NCBI GenBank assembly: GCA_963776675.1 | Contig: CAVZNR010000049.1 | Location: 258,012-322,011 of the forward strand | Reading direction: 5' to 3' | DNA length: 64,000 bases | DNA from: Hyphomicrobium_A sp963776675 | GTDB lineage: Bacteria; Pseudomonadota; Alphaproteobacteria; Rhizobiales; Hyphomicrobiaceae | In this document: positions 53,641-63,292 of the stretch, piece after piece | Layout of the letters: each line of letters opens with the position of its first letter | Position numbering within the stretch: position 1 is the stretch's first letter | Notes under the pieces: model-generated | Databases searched by the model: none | What the model was told of the DNA's origin: nothing | What the model saw: only the letters and a program-made list of their open reading frames with translations | Program-made: the position numbers and the translations under genes

Positions 53641-55413
53641 CTACTCGACGCGGGGCGGCGTGAGCTTGGTCTCTTTGTTCTTGAGCCGCACGTTGCGCAC
53701 CGCCTCGCGCTCGTCGGGCGCCTCGGCGCGCGTGGGCAGGCCGTCGGCAAGCTTCTTCTTGATCTTCTCCGCGTCGTCGGGCTCGGGCTCCAGCGTCAAC
53801 GCCTGGTCCCACTGGAAGCGCGCCTCGCGCTCGCGGCCCACCTGCCACAACGCGTCGCCCAGGTGATCGTTGAGGACGGGGTCCTCCGGCTTCAACTCGA
53901 CGGCGCGCTCGAGGAAGCGCACGGCCTCCTTGAAGTTGCCGAGCTTGAAGTGCGCCCAACCGAGGCTGTCGACGATGTAGCCGTCGTCCGGCTTCAGGGC
54001 GACCGCCTTCTCGATCAGCGACATTCCCTCTTTGAGGTGGTGGTTCTGATCCACCCAGCTGTAGCCGAGATAGTTCAGCACCATCGGCTGATCGGGATAG
54101 AGCTTGAGCGCCTTCTTGAGGTCCGCCTCGGCCGGCGGCCACTTCTTGAGGCGCTCGTAGCAGGTGCCGCGCGAGTAGAAGAGGCTCCAATGGCGCTTGC
54201 CGGGCTTCTTCACCAGATCCAAAGCGCGCGTGTAGTAGTCGACGGCCTCCGCGTAGCGCTTGCGCACGCGCATGATGCTGCCCTGCGCATCGAGCGCCTT
54301 CACGTCCTTGGGATTTTCCGCGATCAGCTTGTCGAGGATCGCCTTCGCCTCTTCCACCTTGTCGAGCGAGTTGAGGTCGAACGCCTTGCGGATCTCGATC
54401 TCCGACTGCAGCGGCGTGTCCTTGGGAACGCGCTCGTAGGCCGCGATCGCGTCGTCGTAGCGGTGCGCCGACTCATAGGCGTTGGCGAGGCTCACCAGCG
54501 CGAAAGCGTGGTTTGGCTGCAGATAGAGCGCCATCTGCAGGTAGAGGATGCCCATGCCCACGCCGCCCTCGTTGGCGAGAAGCTCGCCGAGGCCATAGAA
54601 AACCTCGGCCATTCCCTCCTCGGGCGTGTTGATCATCAGGGGCACGGTCTTTCCCGTGCCGATCTCCGTGCTGAGAGCGCTCACGAGCGGATGCGGCTCC
54701 TCCTGCGTGCGATCGGTCAGACCGTCGAGGATGGTGCGCGCGAGCTTGTCGTCACCTTCGTGCGTGGCGTGACGCGCGTAGGCGAGTGCGGTGCGCAGCA
54801 TGCGGCTGTTCTGGCGGAAGCTGCGCTCGTAGGCGGCGCTCGCCTCTTTCTGTTTGCCGGCAACGTCGGCAATCAACGCCTCGTGGTAGTTGAGATAGAA
54901 TTGGGCGCCTTCGGCCTGCTTCGGTTTCTTGAGCAGGGAGAGGGCCTTGGCGCTGTCGCCGGCGGCCAGTGCCGTCCAGCTCCGCGCCAGTGCGCTGGTC
55001 AGCTCGCCGATCAAACCGTCGCTTGCCGCGGCGAACTCCTTGTCGGCCTCGGCATAGTCGCGCGCCTTGAAGCGATCGAGCCCGAGCACGAGGTGGGCCA
55101 TGCGATGCGTCGGGTCCTTGGCGATGAGCTCCTTGGCCAGGGGAACCGCGCGTTGCCAATTCGCCTCCGAGGCTTCCGTCTGGAAGGCCTGCTCCAGAAG
55201 CACTTCGCTCGAAGGATCGAGCACCAGCGCGCTGCGATAAAAAGCAGCGGCGGTGTTGGGGTCGTTTTCGATCTTGGCGAAGTTGGCGGCGAGGTAGCTG
55301 CCGAGCAGGGAGTGCGTCGACTCACTGTCCTCGGTATTGCTTGCTGCAAAGGCAGGGAGGCTGGCGAGACCAATAACGGACGCCGTGGTCAGCAGCGCAA
55401 TGCGAAGGCGCAT
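53641..55413 (-). CDS. Secreted TPR-repeat protein
   Basis: A 590-residue protein with a signal peptide (ends LPAFAAS). The rest is a solenoid of TPR units, clear from GSYLAANFAKIENDPNTAAA through KALKLYPDQPMVLNYLGYSW, GYIVDSLGWAHFKLGNFKEA and DPVLNDHLGDALWQVGRERE. The last three units match the C-terminus of the conserved alphaproteobacterial family encoded next to ispE. It is probably periplasmic or an outer-membrane-associated scaffold. Start ATG 55413 is preceded by AGAAGGA. Confidence 0.92.
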   Translation of the reverse strand: MRLRIALLTTASVIGLASLPAFAASNTEDSESTHSLLGSYLAANFAKIENDPNTAAAFYRSALVLDPSSEVLLEQAFQTEASEANWQRAVPLAKELIAKDPTHRMAHLVLGLDRFKARDYAEADKEFAAASDGLIGELTSALARSWTALAAGDSAKALSLLKKPKQAEGAQFYLNYHEALIADVAGKQKEASAAYERSFRQNSRMLRTALAYARHATHEGDDKLARTILDGLTDRTQEEPHPLVSALSTEIGTGKTVPLMINTPEEGMAEVFYGLGELLANEGGVGMGILYLQMALYLQPNHAFALVSLANAYESAHRYDDAIAAYERVPKDTPLQSEIEIRKAFDLNSLDKVEEAKAILDKLIAENPKDVKALDAQGSIMRVRKRYAEAVDYYTRALDLVKKPGKRHWSLFYSRGTCYERLKKWPPAEADLKKALKLYPDQPMVLNYLGYSWVDQNHHLKEGMSLIEKAVALKPDDGYIVDSLGWAHFKLGNFKEAVRFLERAVELKPEDPVLNDHLGDALWQVGREREARFQWDQALTLEPEPDDAEKIKKKLADGLPTRAEAPDEREAVRNVRLKNKETKLTPPRVE

Positions 55414-55583
55414 CCAAGCAGATCCTTCTGGAGGCCGGACTGATTCCCGGATACCGGGCAGCCTAGCAAACAACGGGGCGATTTGGCGACATCCGCGCCA
55501 AGTTAGAGTTGAAATCACCCCCCGGAATGTGTCGAGGTTATGAACGAACGCGTCCCGTAGCCGGGCGCGCCGCAGGCAAGTCC

Positions 55584-57266
55584 TTACATACCCGTATAAT
55601 TGGGCCCACCTCCGCCCTCCGGACAGACCCATGTGATGTTTTGGCTCGGGTCCTTGATATCACAGGTTTTGCAGTGGACGCAGTTCTGCGCGTTGATCTG
55701 GAAGCGGGGCTCGCCACCCGGATCACTCACGACCTCGTAGACGGCGGCCGGACAATAGCGCTGCGCCGGCTCGGCGAATTCGGGCAGATTGACGGCGATC
55801 GGTATTGAGGGGTCGGTAAGCTTAAGATGGACCGGCTGGTCCTCCTCGTGGTTGGTGCCGGAGAACGACACGTTGGTCAGCCGATCGAAGGTGAGGACGC
55901 CGTCGGGCTTGGGATAGGCGATGGGCTTGGCGTCTGCCGCCGTTTTCAAGGTCGCATAGTCGGGCTTGCCGTGCCGCAGCGTGATGCCCAAGCCGACGCC
56001 CGGCAGGATGGTGTTGAGCCACATATCGACGCCGCCGAGCATGACGCCGAGATAGGTGCCGAAGCGCGACCATAGCGGCTTGACGTTGCGCACGCGCTTC
56101 AAGTCGTGCGCGATATCTCCTGAGCGTACCGCCTGATCGTAGTCCGTGAGCCGGTCCTGCGCGCGGCCCTCGCCGATCGCGGCGAAGGCTGCATCCGCCG
56201 CCGCGATGCCCGACAGGATCGCGTTGTGGCTGCCCTTGATGCGCGGCACGTTCATGAAGCCGGCGCCGCAACCCAGAAGGGCGCCGCCGGGGAAGGTCAG
56301 CTCGGGGATCGACTGCCAGCCGCCTTCGGTGAGCGCGCGTGCGCCATATCCCACACGCTTGCCGCCTTCGAGCATGGCGCGGATTGCCGGGTGCGTCTTG
56401 AAGCGCTGGAACTCATCGTAGGGCGACAGGTACGGGTTCTGGTAGTTGAGGTGGACCACGAAGCCGACCGCAACGAGCCCGTCGCCGTAGTGATAGACGA
56501 ACGAGCCGCCGCCGGTGCTGGCGTCGAGAGGCCAGCCGAACGTGTGCTGCACCAGGCCCGGCTGGTGCTTCTCCGGCTTGACCTGCCACAGCTCCTTGAG
56601 GCCGATGCCGTACTTCTGCGGATCGCTATCCTTGTCGAGCTTGAATTGTGGGATGAGCTGCTTGGTCAGTGAGCCGCGCGCGCCTTCGGCGAAGAAGGTG
56701 TACTTGCCGCGCAGCTCCATGCCGCGCACGAAGTTGTCGGTCGGCTTGCCATCGCGCCCGACGCCCATATCGCCGGTCGCCACGCCGACCACCGCGCCGT
56801 CGCCGTCGTAAAGGATCTCGGCGGCGGCGAACCCCGGATAGACCTCGACGCCGAGCTCGGCCGCCTGCTCGCCCAGCCAGATGCACAGCGCACCCAGGCT
56901 GACGATGTAGTTGCCGTGGTTGCCCATGAGCGGGGGCATCAGGAAGTTCGGCAGCCGGAACGATCCTTTCTCGGTCAAAATCAGAAACTTGTCGGTTTTG
57001 ACCTCGGTGTCGACAGGGGCGCCCTTTTCCTTCCAGTCCGGGATCAGCCGGTTGAGCCCCTTGGGATCGATGACGGCACCCGACAGGATATGGGCACCGA
57101 CGGCGGAGCCCTTCTCCAGCACGACCACCGAGATCTCGTTGCCGGCCTCGGCCGCGAGCTGCTTCAAGCGGATGGCGGCGGCAAGGCCGGCCGGACCCGC
57201 GCCCACGATGACGACGTCGAACTCCATCGCCTCTCTGGGCGGCAGCGCGGCTTCGGTGCTGGCCAT
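55584..57266 (-). CDS. Electron transfer flavoprotein-ubiquinone oxidoreductase
   Basis: A 560-residue inner-membrane flavoenzyme that passes electrons from ETF to ubiquinone. FAD binding is FDVVIVGAGPAGLAAAIRLK; the membrane-surface and quinone region follows (KAYTFFAEGARGSLTK-like). The C-terminal [4Fe-4S] site is CVHCKTCDIKDPSQNITWVC with four Cys, ending GGGPNYTGM. Start ATG 57266 gives normal length. The ETF subunits are not in the window. Confidence 0.96.
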   Translation of the reverse strand: MASTEAALPPREAMEFDVVIVGAGPAGLAAAIRLKQLAAEAGNEISVVVLEKGSAVGAHILSGAVIDPKGLNRLIPDWKEKGAPVDTEVKTDKFLILTEKGSFRLPNFLMPPLMGNHGNYIVSLGALCIWLGEQAAELGVEVYPGFAAAEILYDGDGAVVGVATGDMGVGRDGKPTDNFVRGMELRGKYTFFAEGARGSLTKQLIPQFKLDKDSDPQKYGIGLKELWQVKPEKHQPGLVQHTFGWPLDASTGGGSFVYHYGDGLVAVGFVVHLNYQNPYLSPYDEFQRFKTHPAIRAMLEGGKRVGYGARALTEGGWQSIPELTFPGGALLGCGAGFMNVPRIKGSHNAILSGIAAADAAFAAIGEGRAQDRLTDYDQAVRSGDIAHDLKRVRNVKPLWSRFGTYLGVMLGGVDMWLNTILPGVGLGITLRHGKPDYATLKTAADAKPIAYPKPDGVLTFDRLTNVSFSGTNHEEDQPVHLKLTDPSIPIAVNLPEFAEPAQRYCPAAVYEVVSDPGGEPRFQINAQNCVHCKTCDIKDPSQNITWVCPEGGGGPNYTGM

Positions 57267-57412
57267 ACTTGCTTGCTTCCTCGTCTGTGCCCGTAAGGCT
57301 CCGGTTGGGCTCAAATTGAGCTCAGAGGGTCGATTAGGTCGCTATCCACCACAGCGTCAAGCTTTGACGCTCGGCAGTGGACCTTGGCGGCCGGCGCTAT
57401 AATGTGCCGGTC

Positions 57413-58276
57413 ATGACCTCCGACGAAACATCGCGAACGCGCGCGGGCCGCATCCTCGCCTGGTACGAGGCCATGGGCGTGGATGCCGCTTTGCAGGAAA
57501 CGCCCGTCGATTGGCTGGGCCGCGGCGAGCGTCCGCCGGGCGACGGTTTTGCGCTCGTCGAGACCAAAACGCCGCCCGCGGAGCCGCAACAGCGGGCTCC
57601 CGCAGCGCGCAGTCCCGCTCCTCAAACCGCGCGGCCGGCGCGCCAGTTCCCCGGCAAGGCGCCCGCGTCGGCCGAGGCGGATGCGCGCGGCGCTGCCGCG
57701 TCCGCCGCAACGCTCGCCGAGCTGCAGGCAGCGCTTCAAGGTTTCGAGGGCTGCGGCCTCAAGGCGACCGCCAAGAACCTGTGCTTCTATCGCGGCGCCG
57801 AGCGCGCGCGCCTGATGATCGTCGGCGAGGCGCCGGGGCGCGACGAGGACCTCGCGGGCAAGCCGTTCGTGGGACGAGCCGGCATGCTGCTCGACAAGAT
57901 GCTGGCGGCGATCGGACTTTCCGAAAATGACGTGCACATCACCAACATCGTCTATTGGCGCCCGCCCGGCAACCGCACACCGACGCCGCAGGAGGCGCTC
58001 GCCTGCCGGCCGTTCCTCGAGCGCCAGGCCGCGCTCGTCGCCCCCGACGTGGTGCTGGCACTGGGCGGCGCGGCGGCCAAGCAGTTGTTCGACACCGCCG
58101 ACGGGATCATGCGCATCCGCGGCAAATGGCGCGCCATCGAGCTCGGGCCCCACAAAGCGCGCGCCATGGCCACGCTGCATCCCGCTTACCTCTTGCGCAC
58201 GCCGGCCGCCAAGGGCATGGCGTGGCGCGACCTGCTCGCCGTCAAGGCGGGCCTCAAGACCAGCCCTGAGCAATGA
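57413..58276 (+). CDS. Uracil-DNA glycosylase family 4-like
   Basis: A 287-residue DNA-repair enzyme with an Ala/Pro-rich N-terminal extension of about 100 residues. Motif 1 is MIVGEAPGRDEDLAGKPFVG, and the late motif is LHPAYLLRTP with the His. RPPGNRTPTPQEALACRPF and LALGGAAAKQLF are typical. The N-terminal Cys ligands of the iron-sulfur cluster appear incomplete (GCGLKATAKNLCF in place of C-x2-C), as in some Rhizobiales relatives. ATG 57413 is favoured. Confidence 0.9.
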   Translation: MTSDETSRTRAGRILAWYEAMGVDAALQETPVDWLGRGERPPGDGFALVETKTPPAEPQQRAPAARSPAPQTARPARQFPGKAPASAEADARGAAASAATLAELQAALQGFEGCGLKATAKNLCFYRGAERARLMIVGEAPGRDEDLAGKPFVGRAGMLLDKMLAAIGLSENDVHITNIVYWRPPGNRTPTPQEALACRPFLERQAALVAPDVVLALGGAAAKQLFDTADGIMRIRGKWRAIELGPHKARAMATLHPAYLLRTPAAKGMAWRDLLAVKAGLKTSPEQ

Positions 58277-58288
58277 GCGATTGAGACC

Positions 58289-58840
58289 ATGGCAAAGCTC
58301 GACGAGACCTATCCCTTCAAGCCGCTCAACATCGCGGTGATGACCGTGTCGGACACGCGCGACCGCGCCTCCGACACCTCGGGCGACACGCTCGAGGCCA
58401 TGATCACGGAAGCCGGCCACAAGCTGGCCGCGCGCACCATCGTGCTCGACGACCCAGCAGCCATCCGCGCGCAGGTCTCAGCCTGGATCGAGAGCCCCGG
58501 CATCAACGTGGTGATCACCACGGGCGGCACCGGGTTCACCGCGCGCGACGTGACGCCGGAAGCGGTCAAGCCTCTGTTCGAAAAGGAGATCGAGGGATTC
58601 GCCGTGATCTTTCACATGATCTCGTTCCAGCAGGTCGAGACGTCGACGATTCAGTCGCGCGCCTGCGGAGGGTTGGCGAAGGGGACGTATATTTTCTGTC
58701 TGCCGGGCTCGCCGGGGGCCTGCAAGGATGGCTGGAACGGCATCCTCAAGTGGCAGCTCGATAGCCGCCATCGGCCATGCAATCTCGTCGAGATCATGCC
58801 GCGTTTGCAGCACGCAACGCCCGCCGAGGCGAGCGACTAA
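58289..58840 (+). CDS. moaB: Molybdenum cofactor biosynthesis protein MoaB
   Basis: A 183-residue protein of the MogA/MoaB fold. It starts LNIAVMTVSDTRDRASDTSG, has VVITTGGTGFTARDVTPEAV and ends with KGTYIFCLPGSPGACKDGWN. It binds molybdopterin, probably for adenylylation. It starts 12 bases after the uracil-DNA glycosylase stop. Confidence 0.95.
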   Translation: MAKLDETYPFKPLNIAVMTVSDTRDRASDTSGDTLEAMITEAGHKLAARTIVLDDPAAIRAQVSAWIESPGINVVITTGGTGFTARDVTPEAVKPLFEKEIEGFAVIFHMISFQQVETSTIQSRACGGLAKGTYIFCLPGSPGACKDGWNGILKWQLDSRHRPCNLVEIMPRLQHATPAEASD

Positions 58841-58865
58841 GAAAGCAAAAGCATCGTCAATTCGT

Positions 58866-59573
58866 TCAGGCGCTGGCCCCGCCACCGCGGCCAAGGAGCT
58901 CCAACGTCGCGTTGGTGCTCTCGAACACCGCCGTCGCGAGCTGGCCGGTGACGACCAGGACGAGCCCGATCACGGCGGCCGGAATGCCGAGCAGAACGCC
59001 GACGGGAAGTCCCAGGAGCCCGCCCGCCGAAACGTCGGCGACGAAGCCGCCGACTGCGAGCACGGCCACGAGGACACCGGTGAGCACGCTGGCCCAGCCC
59101 ACGGCGCTGATCAGGTTCGCGACCATGGTGGCGCCGCGATAGCGCGCCCTGTAGGGCTGCTCCGCCGCCATCCCGGCAGCCTTGGCGGCCTCGCGCGCAA
59201 TCACCTGCGGCAAGTGCTGGGACGGCTCGGGGGCATAGTCTTGGTGATGCGCGGCCTGTTGAGCGGCGGCGTTGGCGCCATAGGGGTCGTGCCGTTGCGC
59301 GTCGTGGCGCTGCGCCTCGTGGCGTTGCTGCTCGTGGCGTTGCGGCGGTGCGTTGCCGGCCTCCTGGCGGCGCGTGACGCGGGCCTCGCCCCAGCGCCAT
59401 TCGGCAATGCGGAACAAGCCTTCGCGCGCCTCCTGCGCTTCGGCGGTCATGCCGTGGTGCTCGACCAGGTGACGGTAGAACTGGAGGGCATAGTCCATCT
59501 TGCCCTCGGCCTCGGCTCTGCGCGCGGCCTGTAACACCTGCACAGGCGTGTACTGTACGGACATCTGTCCCAT
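58866..59573 (-). CDS. Membrane protein with N-terminal helical-repeat segment, unknown
   Basis: About 235 residues from ATG 59573 (GGGGG at eight bases). The N-terminal TPR-like stretch (PVQVLQAARRAEAEGKMDYA, YRHLVEHHGMTAEAQEAREG) is followed by a His/Gln/Arg repeat (QRHEQQRHEAQRHDAQRHD-like, four units) and then two or three helices (GWASVLTGVLVAVLAVGGFV and GLPVGVLLGIPAAVIGLVLV). The C-terminus is Gly-rich. Function unknown; the His-rich part may bind metal. Confidence 0.7.
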   Translation of the reverse strand: MGQMSVQYTPVQVLQAARRAEAEGKMDYALQFYRHLVEHHGMTAEAQEAREGLFRIAEWRWGEARVTRRQEAGNAPPQRHEQQRHEAQRHDAQRHDPYGANAAAQQAAHHQDYAPEPSQHLPQVIAREAAKAAGMAAEQPYRARYRGATMVANLISAVGWASVLTGVLVAVLAVGGFVADVSAGGLLGLPVGVLLGIPAAVIGLVLVVTGQLATAVFESTNATLELLGRGGGASA

Positions 59574-59671
59574 TTTACGAACCCCCAACGCTACCCACCT
59601 AATTTACGTTACGCCTGCCATTTTGTCAGCCGCAGACCTATTCTTTAGAACACGCCTACCACACGCAGTTG

Positions 59672-60367
59672 TCAGCTCCCCGCTGGCAAGACGATGCGAC
59701 CCACCGTGCCTTTGACCGAAGCCAGATCGCGCGCCTCGTCAACGTCGGGCAGCGAGGCGATGCGCGCGACATTGAGACCTGCAAGATTGGCAAGCGTTTG
59801 ATCGAGCGTCGCGGCGCTCGACCACTCGACATCGGCGAAGGCGCGCGGCACGCGCGGGCGCCGCTTCAAGCCGACGAGCCAATAGCCTCCATCAGGCGAG
59901 GGCCCGACGACCGCGTCGTGCGCGCCCAGCGCCTTTATGGCGGATTGAATGTGTGTGGACGTGATCGATGGCACGTCCGTGCCGATGAGGATGATGGGAC
60001 CCGGCGGCGAGGCGTCCATGACGCGCTGCATGCGCACGCCGAGGTCGCCCTTGCCTTGCGCGCGGCGCGGGAAGCCATTGGGCAGCGCCGCGCTGGCGAC
60101 GGCGCTATCGGGCGTCACACCGAGCTCGGTGCGCCACGTCCCGTGCTTGCCGATGCGCGCGAGCACGGCGCGCGACGTCGTGCGGTAGAAGTTGGTGGCA
60201 CGCACCGCGCCTACATCGCGCGCGAGCCGCGTCTTGACGCGACCGACGGCGGGCTCCTTGAGCATCACCACGAGGCGCGCAGCGTAAGGCGCACTTGCCC
60301 GCAGCACGCGACGGCGCACGGGCTTTGCCCTGTGAGGAGCCAACGGAAGGGACGCTAAGCGAGCCAT
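59672..60367 (-). CDS. TIGR04282-type glycosyltransferase (DUF2064)
   Basis: A 231-residue protein: RLVVMLKEPAVGRVKTRLAR, ILIGTDVPSITSTHIQSAIK with the nucleotide Asp motif, and VVGPSPDGGYWLVGL. These are hallmarks of the DUF2064 nucleotidyl/glycosyl family. ATG 60367 is the start. It precedes a partner GT2 gene on the same strand (117 bases away), a pairing seen widely in proteobacteria. Confidence 0.92.
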   Translation of the reverse strand: MARLASLPLAPHRAKPVRRRVLRASAPYAARLVVMLKEPAVGRVKTRLARDVGAVRATNFYRTTSRAVLARIGKHGTWRTELGVTPDSAVASAALPNGFPRRAQGKGDLGVRMQRVMDASPPGPIILIGTDVPSITSTHIQSAIKALGAHDAVVGPSPDGGYWLVGLKRRPRVPRAFADVEWSSAATLDQTLANLAGLNVARIASLPDVDEARDLASVKGTVGRIVLPAGS

Positions 60368-60384
60368 GTGATTAGGATCTTTGC

Positions 60385-60404
60385 CTTTCACCCCCCAGTG
60401 AAAG
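60385..60404. terminator. Short hairpin between two glycosyltransferase genes
   Basis: CTTTCAC (60385-60391) pairs with GTGAAAG (60398-60404) over a C-rich loop. It is weak and short, and its role is uncertain. Confidence 0.3.
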
Positions 60405-60484
60405 CTTGGACAAGGGGTAAACCACCCAAACCTAAAGGCAGAATTACGACCATCGGGCGGCGACACGGGGCAAAAGCTGCGAAA

Positions 60485-61192
60485 TCAGCTGTCGGCACCA
60501 GCTCCGCTGTAAAACTGCGAGATGCGGGTTGCGGGCACGTTGAGAGCATAAAGCACGAGGCACATTTGGTTCTTGAAGGCGCGGCGCAGATAGCCCTCGC
60601 GCTGATAGCGATGCGCGCTGGTCACCGCGCGGGCACGCAGCATCTTGACGCCGCGCGAGCCGATCCGGCGCACCAGATCGAGATCCTCCATGACGGGAAG
60701 CTCGCGATAGCCGCCGACCTTTTCGTAGAGCGCCCGGGGAATGAGCAGGCCCTGGTCGCCATAGGGTAGACGCAGGAGCGCGCACCGGAATCCGACGAGG
60801 CCTTCGAGGAAGCGCGGGGCCATGCCCTCGTCGTCGAGCGCGAAGCGGAACGCAGCCGCTGCGGGCTCCGCCCGGCCGCTGTCGATGCGGTCCATGAAGT
60901 GCCAGACCTCCCGCTCCCAGCCCACGTCGAGGACGGTGTCGGCGTGCAGGAAGAGCAGCCAGGGGTGCTTGGCGCGGGCAGCGCCGGCGGCAAGCTGGCC
61001 GCCGCGACTGGGGCGCGTGGTCAGGATATCGGCGCCGGCCGCATCGGCGATCTCGCAGGTCTTGTCGGAGGAGCCCGCATCGACGATGACCACCTCGCGC
61101 ACGAGGCCCTCGACGGTGGCGGGAATGAGCGCCGCCAGGGTGTCGGGCAGGCTCGGCTGGGCGTTCAACGTGGGGATTACCACCGAGATCAT
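60485..61192 (-). CDS. GT2-family glycosyltransferase (TIGR04283 type)
   Basis: A 235-residue GT-A enzyme. MISVVIPTLNAQPSLPDTLA and REVVIVDAGSSDKTCEIADA form the nucleotide-sugar fold, LLFLHADTVLDVGWEREVW holds the DxD-like metal site (HAD), and LPVMEDLDLVRRIGSRG follows. It lies upstream of its usual partner. Acceptor unknown, perhaps a lipid or surface glycan. Confidence 0.92.
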   Translation of the reverse strand: MISVVIPTLNAQPSLPDTLAALIPATVEGLVREVVIVDAGSSDKTCEIADAAGADILTTRPSRGGQLAAGAARAKHPWLLFLHADTVLDVGWEREVWHFMDRIDSGRAEPAAAAFRFALDDEGMAPRFLEGLVGFRCALLRLPYGDQGLLIPRALYEKVGGYRELPVMEDLDLVRRIGSRGVKMLRARAVTSAHRYQREGYLRRAFKNQMCLVLYALNVPATRISQFYSGAGADS

Positions 61193-61302
61193 GCGCCCCT
61201 CTGTGCCACGGGGTGGGCGCGCCCAACAACCGGCAATCGCTGCCGGGGGGCCGACTCGTCAATGTTCTTGCTTTGTTCGATATGGCCGCCTAAGCTTTGC
61301 GC

Positions 61303-62403
61303 ATGGATCTCGACGAGCACGACAGAGCGGACCCCACGGTGGCGGCCGAACGGCGGCGCGGGCGCGGCGCGCGCTCCAACGCCACCGGACGGTTCGAGGC
61401 GGAGCGCCGCGAGGCCTTCGACGACGGCTGGGAGGGCCTGGGCGACCTCGACGCCTTCAAGACCGAGGTGCGCGACGAGCCGGCGCGCACCATCATCACG
61501 CGCAACGACAGTCCCGACATCCCCTTCGACCGCTCGATCAATCCCTATCGCGGCTGCGAGCACGGCTGCGTCTACTGCTACGCGCGGCCCACGCACTGCT
61601 ATCTCGGCCACTCGGCCGGCCTCGACTTCGAGACCAAGCTTTACGCCAAGCCGGACGCGGCCAAGCTGCTGGAGCGCGAGCTCGCCATGCCGCGTTACCA
61701 GCCGGCCACCATCGCGCTCGGCACCAACACCGATCCCTATCAGCCCATCGAGCGCGAGCGGCAGATCACGCGCTCGGTCCTGGAGGTGCTGGAGCGCACC
61801 GGCCACCCCGTGGGCATCGTGACCAAGTCGGCGCTGGTCGTGCGTGACATCGACATCCTCGCAGCCATGGCGCGGCGCGGGCTCGCCAAGGTGGCGCTGT
61901 CGGTGACGACGCTCGACAAGCGCATCGCTCGCGCCATGGAGCCGCGCGCGGCGACGCCGGCAAAACGGCTCGACGCCGTGCGCCAGTTGAGCGAGGCCGG
62001 CATCCCCACCGCGGTGATGGTGGCGCCCATCGTGCCGGGGCTCACCGATGCGGAAATCGAGCGCATCCTCGAAGCATCGCGCGACGCCGGCGCGACGGAA
62101 GCAGGCTACGTGCTGCTGCGCCTGCCGTTGGAAATCAAAGACCTTTTCCGCGAATGGCTCGCCACCGAGTTCCCCGACCGTGCGAGCCGCGTCATCCACC
62201 TGATGCAGTCCATGCATGGCGGGCGCGACTATGTCTCCGAGTTCGGCGTGCGCCAGCGCGGGACCGGGCCCTATGCCGAGCAGATCGGCAAACGCTTCCG
62301 GCTCGCGGCAAAACGCCTGGGCCTCAATGAGCGCCGCCAATCGCTGCGCACCGATCTGTTCCGCCCGCCCGTGCTCGCCGGGCAACAAATGCGGCTTTTC
62401 TAA
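61303..62403 (+). CDS. PA0069-family radical SAM protein
   Basis: A 366-residue radical SAM enzyme. NPYRGCEHGCVYCYARPTH carries the CxxxCxxC iron-sulfur site. IALGTNTDPYQPIERERQIT and GIVTKSALVVRDIDILAAMA are family landmarks, then LSVTTLD and MVAPIVPGLTDAEI. The reaction is unknown; relatives are spore-photoproduct-lyase-like. ATG 61303 is used (a TTG lies six bases before). Confidence 0.92.
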   Translation: MDLDEHDRADPTVAAERRRGRGARSNATGRFEAERREAFDDGWEGLGDLDAFKTEVRDEPARTIITRNDSPDIPFDRSINPYRGCEHGCVYCYARPTHCYLGHSAGLDFETKLYAKPDAAKLLERELAMPRYQPATIALGTNTDPYQPIERERQITRSVLEVLERTGHPVGIVTKSALVVRDIDILAAMARRGLAKVALSVTTLDKRIARAMEPRAATPAKRLDAVRQLSEAGIPTAVMVAPIVPGLTDAEIERILEASRDAGATEAGYVLLRLPLEIKDLFREWLATEFPDRASRVIHLMQSMHGGRDYVSEFGVRQRGTGPYAEQIGKRFRLAAKRLGLNERRQSLRTDLFRPPVLAGQQMRLF

Positions 62404-62462
62404 CGGCTTTCTCGGGGCAGCGCGGCACCCGCCTTTGACAGCCGGGCCCCGGGCGGCAAACC

Positions 62463-63125
62463 ATGCCCGACATGGGAACCGTCAATTCGCGCCTGATGCC
62501 GACGTTCGAGCTGGAGGCTGCCGAGCTGCAGCTCCATCGCGGACCTGTCTGCGGCGTCGACGAGGCCGGCCGCGGACCGCTCGCAGGTCCCGTCGTGGCC
62601 GCCGCCGTCATCCTCGATCCCGAGCGCATTCCCGACGGCATCAACAATTCAAAGGTGCTCGACGAGAATACGCGCGAGGTCCTCTACCGCCGCATCAAGT
62701 CGACATCGGTCGTCGGCGTCGGCATCGCCGACGTGACGCGCATCGATCGCGACAACATTCTTTACGCGACCATGTGGGCGATGGCCGAGGCGGTGGCGCA
62801 GCTCCCCACAACGCCGAAGCTCGCCGTGATCGACGGCAACCGCGCGCCCAAGCTTGGCTGCGAGGCGCGCACGCTGGTGAAGGGCGATGCGCGCTGCCTG
62901 TCGATCGCGGCCGCGTCCATCATCGCCAAGGTGACGCGCGACAGAATAATGATCGCGCTCGCCGCCAAGCATCCGGGCTACGGCTTCGAACGCCACAAAG
63001 GCTACGGCACGGCAGAGCATCAAGATGCGATCCGCCGCCTCGGCGTGACGGTGCATCACCGCCGCTCGTTCCGCACCGTGCAGCTGGCGTTGGGGCTCGT
63101 GCTGGAAGACAGCACGGCCGGCTGA
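62463..63125 (+). CDS. rnhB: Ribonuclease HII
   Basis: A 220-residue nuclease for RNA-DNA hybrids. The catalytic Asp/Glu pair is in GVDEAGRGPLAGPVVAAAVI, the second Asp in LAVIDGNRAPKL, and the third in AASIIAKVTRDRIM. The usual DSKKL reads INNSKVLDEN; this Asp is not catalytic. It precedes ccrM, an arrangement common in alphaproteobacteria. Confidence 0.95.
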   Translation: MPDMGTVNSRLMPTFELEAAELQLHRGPVCGVDEAGRGPLAGPVVAAAVILDPERIPDGINNSKVLDENTREVLYRRIKSTSVVGVGIADVTRIDRDNILYATMWAMAEAVAQLPTTPKLAVIDGNRAPKLGCEARTLVKGDARCLSIAAASIIAKVTRDRIMIALAAKHPGYGFERHKGYGTAEHQDAIRRLGVTVHHRRSFRTVQLALGLVLEDSTAG

Positions 63126-63292
63126 CAAAACGTGCCGGCGCATGCGTCGCGTTGCTGCAACTACCTTTAAATCGCTGGTCAAGCTCGCTGGCGCCTGTCT
63201 ATGGTTGGCGTCCCGAGTAGCGATCCTGGCGGCGCTTACATTGCCGGCTCGCGGTCGCGTCAGTCAGTTCCAGTAAGTTGAAAGTTGCGTCC

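Noticed and set aside
53578..55443. Plus-strand open frame of 621 residues
   Set aside because: It is antisense to the TPR gene, whose repeats are unmistakable.
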